Below, one piece after another: positions 56,959 to 64,000 of a DNA stretch of 64,000 bases. The DNA lies in the NCBI GenBank assembly GCA_023428905.1, contig JAEYWP010000022.1, positions 248,001 through 312,000 on the forward strand. Direction: 5' to 3'. The notes beneath the pieces were generated by a model, which ran no database searches, was not told the origin of the DNA, and was given only the letters and a program-made list of their open reading frames with translations. The DNA is from Verrucomicrobiota bacterium (GTDB lineage: Bacteria; Verrucomicrobiota; Verrucomicrobiia; Opitutales; Opitutaceae). Within the stretch, counting starts at the first letter, position 1. Each line of letters starts with the position of its first letter. The position numbers and the translations under genes are program-made.

Positions 56959-57702
56959 TCAGCTGAGCACACTGCGGACCTTCTCGGCGTTTTCCTGAAC
57001 GACCCGTGCGGCGGTGGCGGCGAGTTCGTCCAGGGCGGCCTGTTCGGTGGGTCCGGCGGCGGGCTGCTGCATCACACGCTCCATCTCGGTGAAGGCCGCG
57101 GACAAGGGGCGGGCCCCGAGGTTGGCGCTGGCGCGGCGGAAGGCGCTGGCGCGGGGCAGGAGGAGACGGTTGCGGTCCGGTGAAGCCGATTTCTGGAAAT
57201 CGTCTGACCACTGCAGGGCGCCGTGGGCGAGGTCCTTCAGCATGCCTCGATAGGCGGGGATAGTGGTGCCGAGGCGGGCGCAGACGTCGGTTTCGTTGTC
57301 CAAGATCCCCTGGGTGCGGCGGCGCATGTCCGCGCCCTCCACCGCCTTTTTCACCCGCTCCAACACGCCCGAACGGTTGAAGGGTTTTACCAGGTAGCCA
57401 TCAATTTTAAGCACCATCGCCTGGGCGACGGTCGTCCGGTCGTTCAACGCCGTGCAGAGGATGACGGGCAGCGCTTTCAACCGCTCGTCTCCACGTACGC
57501 GCTTCAGCAGTTCGATACCGTCGACCTCCGGCATCATGACATCGACGATACACACCCGCACGTCCTGGTGCGACTGGAGCGCCTCCCACGCGGCTTTACC
57601 ATTCTCACAAGCGATCACGTCGTAACCCGCACCCGCCGAGGCAAGGATGTCGGACAGCAACCCGCGGGCGTTGCGATCGTCTTCGGCTATCAGGATTTTC
57701 AT
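56959..57702 (-). CDS. response regulator with helical C-terminal domain
   Basis: A 247-residue protein. REC domain at 1-120 (MKILIAEDDRNARG, phospho-Asp in VCIVDVMMPEVDG, Thr in LCTALN, Lys in LVKPFN). The C-terminal half is mostly helical (YRGMLKDLAHGALQWSDDF, TEQAALDELAATAARVVQENAEKV) with no DNA-binding motif. Divergent from the soluble MCP-like gene, 202 bases apart. Its role is probably protein contact in the same array. Confidence 0.88.
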   Translation of the reverse strand: MKILIAEDDRNARGLLSDILASAGAGYDVIACENGKAAWEALQSHQDVRVCIVDVMMPEVDGIELLKRVRGDERLKALPVILCTALNDRTTVAQAMVLKIDGYLVKPFNRSGVLERVKKAVEGADMRRRTQGILDNETDVCARLGTTIPAYRGMLKDLAHGALQWSDDFQKSASPDRNRLLLPRASAFRRASANLGARPLSAAFTEMERVMQQPAAGPTEQAALDELAATAARVVQENAEKVRSVLS

Positions 57703-57904
57703 GGAAGCAGTTCCGTCGGGCGGAAAACCGGCACACGTCGGCGATCCCCGCCTGAAGACGAAGTCTCGGTTATATCGGCACAGAGGCGGCAGAACTGATG
57801 CACCGACTCCGGGCTGTGCCCCTGAAACCGCCTGCCAGAGGGGAAAAACTCAAGAACACGCCTCCCGCAGCCGATAAGTCTCGGGTGAGAGGAATCGTCA
57901 TCCC

Positions 57905-59938
57905 ATGCCCGACCTGAGTCCTCCGGTCGCCTCTGTCGTGTCTGACCCGAAACCACCGGTCGGAATGGTTGCGCTGCGCTCCCGCTTGGAGGGCACCCGC
58001 GGTCACCTGCGGCGTACCTGGAAGCGGCTGGCGCGGTTGTCGCCCCGTCGGCGGCGGCAGGAGACGGCGCTCCGCGCGCAGCGTGAACGCGTGGCGGACG
58101 CAAAAGCCTACCTGGGTGAACTGGTGCCGGAGTTGGATACGCGTTTCCTCACGCTCGGTGCCACCCTCAATGAGCAAAGCACCCAGGCGCAGACTTTGGT
58201 GGCCGAGGCGGAGCGCCTGCTCGGTTATGTCGCCGGTCGGCATGGCGGCGAAGCCGAGTTGACGCGTGGTATCGCCACGCTGGAGGGCCCGCTGGCCTAT
58301 GCCGCCCGCGCGCAGGCGAGCTGGTCCACGCTGATCGGAATCCTCCGCGACCACGAACGGCAGGTGCGGGTGGTGCGCGAGCATCAGGTCACGCTTCAGA
58401 CGACGATCGCGCCCCTGCAGGTGATCCAAACTCTCTTTCGCGTGGAGTCCGCCCGTCTCTCCCCCGAGGTCCATGGCATCTTTGTCGCGCTCACCGCCGA
58501 CATCGAGCAGCTGCACAAACGCGTGACCGAGGTGTTTTCGACCCAAGCCGTCGCGCTCGCGAAAGCAGAGCATGCGCTGTCGGAGCTGGTGGAACGACTT
58601 GAGCGCGAGATCGCGACGCGCGGCCGGGAACTCGCCCGCCGCGAGGAACAGATCCGGGAGGCGGTCGAGCGTCTCCGCAGCGACATGACGGAAAACCAGG
58701 GGAGGGATGTGAAACTCACCGACCTCAGCCGCGCCATTTCCGATCAGGTCGGCCGGATCGTGATCGCCCTCCAGTTTCAGGACATCACCCGGCAGAAGAT
58801 CGAACACGTCGAACGTGCACTCGACGAACTCGCCACCCGCTCCGCGACGGAAGATCCGAACGCTTCAGACTGCGCCCTGGTCCACGATCTCGCCCGCGTG
58901 CAGGCGGGCCACGTGGAAGCGGTCCAGCACACGGTGGCACACGCCGAAACGGAGATCCGCGACGCGTTGACACGCCTTGCGACCTTGACCGGGGAGCTGA
59001 TGAACGAGTGCACCACCCTGGGCAGTTTCAAGACCATCTCCGCCTCGCAGGACGGCATGGTGGAGGTGCTCCTGCAGATGATCGCCGGCATGCGCGGCGT
59101 GATCGATTCGATCCTCTCCCTGCAGGAGGAGATCTTTCGCACGGTGGAGCCCCTCGGCGGGCTGGCGTCGGATCTCACCGACACCATGCGGCAGCTTTCG
59201 CTCAACATCCGTTTTATTGCGTTGAACGCGCAGATCCAGGCGGCGCACCTGGACGCCGGCACCGGGCTGGAGACTCTCGCCGGCAATACCTGCGCCATCT
59301 CCGACGAAACGTACCGGTTGAACGAGGTTGCTGCCGCCGAGCTCGAATCGCTGATGAGCGGCCTGCGCAGTATCATCGACGAGGCGGGCCGCATTCGGGA
59401 CGACGGGCGCGCCGAGCAGGAGCGCATGCGTGACGGCGGCGCTGTCACGGTCGCGTCGCTCCACGCCTATCGCGACGCGACGCTCGGTTGTTTCCTCCAC
59501 GTCACCGAACTCGGCGAGGCGATCGGTCGCGAGACCGCTGACTCGCTGGAACAGCTTGGTTTTTCCGCGGCGGTCAGCGCCACCACCGAGCCTTTGGCGG
59601 AGGCGTTGCGCGCCCTTTCGGAACACTTTTCTCCGCAGATCGGCCAGCGCGGCACCCAGATCGAGCACCTTCGCACGCGCTACACCATGCAGACGGACCG
59701 GGCGGTGCACGAGGCCGCGCTGCGTGGAAGCGACATCGGCGCCGCGTCCAAGGTGGCTGCTGGCGGCGACTTCGAACTTTTTGACGGCCCCCCTCAACCC
59801 AGTCAGGTCGTCGCCGTTGCCGCAGCCACCGCCGCGGCCGTCCCGACCGAGGTGCCGGACGCGCCTTGTACCCCGGGCGAAACCAAGCCCAAGCCGGCCG
59901 CCGGCGACGCGCTCGGGGACAACGTCGAACTTTTCTAA
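57905..59938 (+). CDS. soluble MCP-like protein with a CheZ-like motif
   Basis: A 677-residue cytoplasmic protein, almost entirely helical and without transmembrane segments. The N-terminal part is basic, then long coiled-coil stretches. Near residues 286-301 it reads ALQFQDITRQKIEHV; this resembles the QDFQDLTGQ active-site helix of CheZ, with Asp293 and Gln297 in the D-x-x-x-Q spacing. A second block near 435-465 (FIALNAQIQAAHLDAG) is a degenerate MCP hairpin tip. The C-terminus ends GDNVELF. Start ATG at 57905. It may combine a receptor scaffold with CheY-P phosphatase activity; no other CheY phosphatase gene is in the window. Confidence 0.75.
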   Translation: MPDLSPPVASVVSDPKPPVGMVALRSRLEGTRGHLRRTWKRLARLSPRRRRQETALRAQRERVADAKAYLGELVPELDTRFLTLGATLNEQSTQAQTLVAEAERLLGYVAGRHGGEAELTRGIATLEGPLAYAARAQASWSTLIGILRDHERQVRVVREHQVTLQTTIAPLQVIQTLFRVESARLSPEVHGIFVALTADIEQLHKRVTEVFSTQAVALAKAEHALSELVERLEREIATRGRELARREEQIREAVERLRSDMTENQGRDVKLTDLSRAISDQVGRIVIALQFQDITRQKIEHVERALDELATRSATEDPNASDCALVHDLARVQAGHVEAVQHTVAHAETEIRDALTRLATLTGELMNECTTLGSFKTISASQDGMVEVLLQMIAGMRGVIDSILSLQEEIFRTVEPLGGLASDLTDTMRQLSLNIRFIALNAQIQAAHLDAGTGLETLAGNTCAISDETYRLNEVAAAELESLMSGLRSIIDEAGRIRDDGRAEQERMRDGGAVTVASLHAYRDATLGCFLHVTELGEAIGRETADSLEQLGFSAAVSATTEPLAEALRALSEHFSPQIGQRGTQIEHLRTRYTMQTDRAVHEAALRGSDIGAASKVAAGGDFELFDGPPQPSQVVAVAAATAAAVPTEVPDAPCTPGETKPKPAAGDALGDNVELF

Positions 59939-59971
59939 GCGTGCGCCCCCCGTGCGCGTATTTGTCCGACC

Positions 59972-61909
59972 ATGCCCGGATACCTTTCCACCCGCCGCAG
60001 CCAGGCCACCGGCACTCCCACGGGGCGGTTTGTCTCGTTGCGGCGCCGGATCCTGACCCCGCTGGTGGCGGCCTCGCTTGCCAGTGGCGGACTCCTGGTC
60101 CTCTGGGCGTACCAGGTTTTTGAATCGATGGTGGAGGAGCAGGTCCGCCGCCGGGCCCACAGTGTGGCTGAGTCCATTGTGAACGTGGCGGAAAGCGTGA
60201 CCTACGATGCCCAGCTCGAGCGCGTGCTCGGGGGGTTCGGGGCGGATGGGGAGGTGGCCCTCGCCATCGTGGTCGGAGGGGAGCCGCGGCGGGTGCTGGC
60301 GTCTTCCCGGCGGCCCTGGTCCGGGCGGCTCCTGGAGGAGCTTCCCCCCGATCTGGTACCAGCCGGCGTGGCGAACGCGGTGTATCAGAACGAAGCCTAC
60401 ACGGGCTTCGACGCGGACAAGAGCGGTTATGCCTACACCAAGCCCATCTTTCTCGGGCGGCCGGGCAGCGAGGACGGAGCGATGGAAGGCAATGTCCTCC
60501 TCCAACTCGACACCCTGCCGCTGCGAGCGCAGTTGCGGCGCTCCGGCCTGCTGTTGCTCGGCGGACTCTTTGTTATTCTCACCGGCGTGACCGGCCTCGG
60601 TTATGTTCTCCTGCGCCGGCATGTGCTGAAGCCGCTCGAATCCCTGGCGCACGCGATTAAGCGCGCCGGCAGCGTGGGCGAGGCGGCGGACGCGGCCGGC
60701 GCTCTTGCCCCCCGGGACGAGATCGGGGTGCTGGCGGGAAACCTCCAGAAAGCACTGCTGCTCGCCGAGGAGGCGAAGGGCCAGGCGGAGGACCTTGCCC
60801 GCGCGGCGGAGGCGGCCAGCCGGGCCAAGGCCGATTTTCTGGCCACCATGAGCCATGAACTGCGAACACCGATGAATGGCGTACTCGGGTTCTGCGACCT
60901 GCTCGCGCGCGGCCCTCTGCGGCCCGATCAGAAGCGCCACGTCTCCGCCATCCAGGGTTCCGGGCAGATGCTCCTCAGCCTGATCAACGACATCCTGGAC
61001 TTCTCCAAGATCGAGGCGGGGCGGATGACGCTGCAGCCGGTCACGTTCGAGCTGACCGGGGTGATCCGTGAGGTCGCGGATCTGTTCCTTGTGCGTGCGC
61101 AGGAGAAGGGACTGGCCCTCGGCTTCGACGGCGAGCCGCCCTCCGCCCTCACCCTTTATCATGACGGCATCCGCGTCCGCCAGGTGCTGTTCAACCTGAT
61201 CGGGAACGCGGTCAAGTTCACCGAGCACGGCTCCATCCGCGTGCGCGTCCGCACCGACGCGGCGTTTGTCCGTGTCGAAGTCGTGGATACGGGAATCGGC
61301 ATCAGTCCCAGCCAGACGCCGCACCTTTTCCAGCGTTTCAGCCAGGCCGACGCCTCCACTACCCGTCGCTACGGCGGCACCGGTCTGGGACTGGCGATCA
61401 GCCGGTGCCTGGTCGAGTTGATGGGCGGCGACATCGGGGTGCAAAGTGAACTGGGGCGCGGCGCGACATTTTGGTTTACCCTGCCGCTCACGGTCGCACC
61501 GGTTTCCGTTGCCGCTCCGGTCCCGAGCCCGGCCGCCGCAACTTCCACCCCCCGCCGTGTCTTGCTGGCGGACGACAACCGCACCAGCGCCCTGCTGGCC
61601 GGGGCCTCGCTGACGAAGCTGGGCTGTGCGGTGGAGACGGCGTCGAGTTTTGACGAAGCCGTCGGGAAACTGTCGGGGGCGCGTTTCGGGCTGGTCCTGC
61701 TCGATCAACACCTGCCCGGCCATGGCGACCTCCAGGAGGCGGTCACGCGGGTGCGGACGCACTGTCCCTCTCCCGCCCGCGTGGTGGTGATGTCCGACCG
61801 CGCGGAGGCCGCCTGGAGTCCACGCGACCAGCCAGGTGACCCGGATGGTTTCCTCGCCAAACCTTTGTCCCATGCCTCGCTCGCCGCGGTGGTGGAAAGC
61901 CTCGCATGA
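59972..61909 (+). CDS. membrane hybrid histidine kinase
   Basis: A 645-residue sensor kinase with two transmembrane segments (about 28-48 and 191-213) enclosing a periplasmic domain. It has a HAMP-like linker, dimerisation helix with His295 (ATMSHELRTPMNG), HATPase motifs (NLIGNAVKF, DTGIGIS, GGTGLGLAIS) and a C-terminal REC domain with phospho-Asp in LVLLDQHLPG and Lys in LAKPLS. It overlaps the next kinase gene by four bases (ATGA). Confidence 0.93.
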   Translation: MPGYLSTRRSQATGTPTGRFVSLRRRILTPLVAASLASGGLLVLWAYQVFESMVEEQVRRRAHSVAESIVNVAESVTYDAQLERVLGGFGADGEVALAIVVGGEPRRVLASSRRPWSGRLLEELPPDLVPAGVANAVYQNEAYTGFDADKSGYAYTKPIFLGRPGSEDGAMEGNVLLQLDTLPLRAQLRRSGLLLLGGLFVILTGVTGLGYVLLRRHVLKPLESLAHAIKRAGSVGEAADAAGALAPRDEIGVLAGNLQKALLLAEEAKGQAEDLARAAEAASRAKADFLATMSHELRTPMNGVLGFCDLLARGPLRPDQKRHVSAIQGSGQMLLSLINDILDFSKIEAGRMTLQPVTFELTGVIREVADLFLVRAQEKGLALGFDGEPPSALTLYHDGIRVRQVLFNLIGNAVKFTEHGSIRVRVRTDAAFVRVEVVDTGIGISPSQTPHLFQRFSQADASTTRRYGGTGLGLAISRCLVELMGGDIGVQSELGRGATFWFTLPLTVAPVSVAAPVPSPAAATSTPRRVLLADDNRTSALLAGASLTKLGCAVETASSFDEAVGKLSGARFGLVLLDQHLPGHGDLQEAVTRVRTHCPSPARVVVMSDRAEAAWSPRDQPGDPDGFLAKPLSHASLAAVVESLA

Positions 61910-63984
61910 GCGCCCCCGTCGACCTCACCGCTCCCCTGGCTCCCGAAGGAGACGCTGCACCTGCGGTGCGGACGGATCCCTTTCGGGTGCTGTTTGAAAA
62001 CGCGGCGGACGCGCACCTGATTTTTGACGCCGCCGGCATTTTTGACTGCAACCGCGCCGCGGTCGTGATGATGCGTGCGGCGACGGCGGAAGATCTTCTC
62101 GGGCGACATCCCGCGACGTTTTCCCCATTGCGCCAGCCGGACGGCGAACTCTCGGTCGAGAAAAGCACGCGGATGGACGCCATCGCGCACAAGCGTGGCC
62201 TGCACCGCTTCGATTGGACGCTGTTGAGGCTCGATGGCGACGAGCTGCGCGCCGAGGTCACCCTAACCCCGGTGGAGCTCTACGGCCGGCACGCGTTGCT
62301 GGCGGTGGTCCACGATGTCACGGAGCGGTCTCACCAGGAGCGCGCGCTGGTGGAGGCGAAGGAAGCGGCGGAGGCCGCCAACCGCGCGAAGAGTGATTTT
62401 CTCGCGATGATGAGCCACGAGATCCGCACCCCGATGAATGGGGTGCTCGGCGTGGCTGACCTGCTCCTCCAGACCACGCTTTCGCCGAAGCAGCGCCAGT
62501 ACACCGAGACCGTGCTTAGCTCCGCCCACGCCCTGCTGGCGGTGATCAACGACATCCTGGACTATTCCAAGATCGAGGCGGGTATGCTGGCGATGGAGGA
62601 GGAACCCTTTGAGCTGGAGGCAACCCTGAACGAGGCCACGGCACTGCTCAACGTGCGCGCCCGGGAAAAGCAGCTCGCCTTTCACACGCGGGTCGCACCG
62701 GACACGCCGCGCGTCTTTGTCGGTGATGCCGGCCGGGTGCGGCAGATCCTGCTCAACCTCGCGGGCAATGCGATCAAGTTCACCGAAAAGGGATTTGTCG
62801 CGATCGACGTCGACTGTGACGCGGGGCCGGAGGGCGAGGCCGTGCTCAACCTGGTGGTGAGCGACTCGGGCATCGGAATCCCGAAGGAAAAACAGGCGCA
62901 GCTTTTCGACAAGTTCACCCAGGCGGACGTCTCCACCACGCGCCGCTACGGCGGCACCGGCCTGGGACTGGCGATCTCGCGCCGGCTGGCCGAAATGATG
63001 CACGGCGGCATCCGGGTGGAGAGTGAGCCCGGACGCGGCTCGCGCTTCCATGTCTCGCTGCGCCTGCCGGTCGGCAGTGGCAATGCCTGCCATTCCCAAG
63101 TGTTGTCGGACCTCCGCATTGCGAGCGGGATCGAGGATGCGGCGACGGAGCCGGCGGCTTTGGATTTCAGCGGCGTGCGTGTCCTGCTGGCAGAGGACCA
63201 TCCCACCAACCAGCTCCTCGCCACGGAGATGCTGGGGCAGTTTGGCTGCGTCGTGGATTGCGCCGAGACCGGTGCGATCGCCGCCTGGCTGTGTTCGCAG
63301 CGGCACTACGACCTGGTCTTCATGGATTGCCACATGCCGGAGATGGACGGATTCCAGGCGACGGCCTGTATCCGCGCGGACGAGACAACGGCGGGGACCG
63401 GCCGGCGTGTCCCGATCATCGCCCTGACCGCCAATGCCATGAGCGGGGACCGCGAGCGTTGCCTGGCGGCCGGGATGGACGATTATGTGAGCAAGCCGGT
63501 GCTCAGCGGAGACCTTGCGGCGATGCTTCGGCGTTGGGCCAAGCCTGCCGGGTTGGCGATGGCCCCCACGGCGGCGGTGGTCCCCGCGCCGGGCTCGGCC
63601 GTGGCGGCGGAGCCGCACCCAGACAACTCACGAGTGGACGATGCGCCCTTTGATTTTGCGTCCGCCTTCGAACGGGTCGGCCGCGATGCCGAACTCTTTG
63701 CCTTGCTGGTGAATTCCTTTCTCACCTCCGAGCCGGACCTGGTGAAGCGGGTGGGCGAGGCGGTGGAGCGGCGCGATCCGCGCGCCCTCGAGCGTGCGGT
63801 GCACACCCTGCGCGGCACGATGGCGATGTTCTCCGTCGGTGCAGCGGTGGAGATCGCGCTGCGGATGGAGGAAGGGCCGGACGCACTCGGCTGGCCCGAG
63901 ATGGAAACCCTGCTGGTGCGGCTCCGCGCAGCGATGGCGCGGCTGAGGCCGGCCTTGCTTGAGGCGGCGGCGGACGGAAAATGA
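61906..63984 (+). CDS. hybrid histidine kinase with PAS, REC and HPt domains
   Basis: A 692-residue soluble phosphorelay kinase. PAS at about 25-145, dimerisation His171 (MMSHEIRTPMNG), HATPase (NLAGNAIKF, DSGIGIP, GGTGLGLAIS), REC with phospho-Asp in FMDCHMPEMDG, and a C-terminal HPt domain with His633 (VHTLRGTMAMF). All phosphorelay modules are on one chain. It is translationally coupled to the upstream kinase. Start ATG at 61906. Another gene may begin with the ATG at 63993, but only eight bases are visible. Confidence 0.94.
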   Translation: MSAPVDLTAPLAPEGDAAPAVRTDPFRVLFENAADAHLIFDAAGIFDCNRAAVVMMRAATAEDLLGRHPATFSPLRQPDGELSVEKSTRMDAIAHKRGLHRFDWTLLRLDGDELRAEVTLTPVELYGRHALLAVVHDVTERSHQERALVEAKEAAEAANRAKSDFLAMMSHEIRTPMNGVLGVADLLLQTTLSPKQRQYTETVLSSAHALLAVINDILDYSKIEAGMLAMEEEPFELEATLNEATALLNVRAREKQLAFHTRVAPDTPRVFVGDAGRVRQILLNLAGNAIKFTEKGFVAIDVDCDAGPEGEAVLNLVVSDSGIGIPKEKQAQLFDKFTQADVSTTRRYGGTGLGLAISRRLAEMMHGGIRVESEPGRGSRFHVSLRLPVGSGNACHSQVLSDLRIASGIEDAATEPAALDFSGVRVLLAEDHPTNQLLATEMLGQFGCVVDCAETGAIAAWLCSQRHYDLVFMDCHMPEMDGFQATACIRADETTAGTGRRVPIIALTANAMSGDRERCLAAGMDDYVSKPVLSGDLAAMLRRWAKPAGLAMAPTAAVVPAPGSAVAAEPHPDNSRVDDAPFDFASAFERVGRDAELFALLVNSFLTSEPDLVKRVGEAVERRDPRALERAVHTLRGTMAMFSVGAAVEIALRMEEGPDALGWPEMETLLVRLRAAMARLRPALLEAAADGK

Positions 63985-64000
63985 CCCTTCCCATGGAACG

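Noticed and set aside
58865..61873. Minus-strand open frame of about 1000 codons opposite the MCP-like and kinase genes
   Set aside because: Antisense shadow; the plus strand holds clear kinase motifs in this interval. The same holds for the long frames at 48919-51498 and 20972-22669.

Overview
The window is a high-GC bacterial chromosome segment with dense, mostly co-oriented genes. Short four-base ATGA overlaps are frequent, Shine-Dalgarno sites are often weak, and degenerate extragenic repeats of the accacgaatggacacggatgg type occur. Together with ole hydrocarbon genes, a PPi-dependent PEP carboxykinase candidate and an LpoB/YcfL/COG3014 cell-envelope cluster, this suggests a verrucomicrobium of the Opitutaceae type. 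That assignment is inference; no rRNA or tRNA gene was seen.

Layout. 1-5.9 kb: glutamate synthase gltB (5' end outside the window) and gltD, closed by a clear terminator. 6-11.1 kb, minus strand: a 1143-residue protein that looks like PPi-type PEP carboxykinase, an ExoD-family membrane protein, and queE. 11.4-17.6 kb: a six-gene plus-strand envelope cluster (CsgG-like protein, COG3014 lipoprotein, YcfL-like lipoprotein, LpoB, a CsgG-like/PEGA protein, an unknown secreted protein). 17.6-28.8 kb: aspartyl protease, queC, HDAC-family deacetylase, RNase D, oleC-oleD, two RNA methyltransferases, a solitary VirD4/TraD-like coupling ATPase, a small TonB-C protein and pdxH. 28.9-34.4 kb: pyruvate:ferredoxin oxidoreductase (strong terminator) divergent from glycyl-tRNA synthetase.

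34.7-43.2 kb is the most unusual part. A chain of tightly coupled genes encodes VirB8-like, VirB9-like and VirB10-like proteins, a VirB7-size lipoprotein, an AAA-type protein with ruined Walker motifs, a protein joining a secretin N-like subdomain to a membrane segment and a long coiled coil, a second coiled-coil protein and a secreted protein. With the VirD4-like ATPase at 25.9 kb this looks like a highly divergent type IV secretion-like envelope machine. No VirB4, VirB6, relaxase or integrase lies in the window.

43.2-64 kb is a signalling island. It holds a hybrid histidine kinase with its response regulator, a HisKA-REC protein lacking the ATPase domain, a full chemotaxis operon (STAS, cheY, cheA, mcp, cheW, cheR, cheD, cheB), a bacteriohemerythrin with an altered iron site, further response regulators, an acyltransferase, a soluble MCP-like protein carrying a CheZ-like DxxxQ motif, and two large hybrid kinases. 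No separate cheZ, cheC or cheX is present, and no flagellar or pilus structural gene was seen, so the output of the pathway cannot be read from this window.
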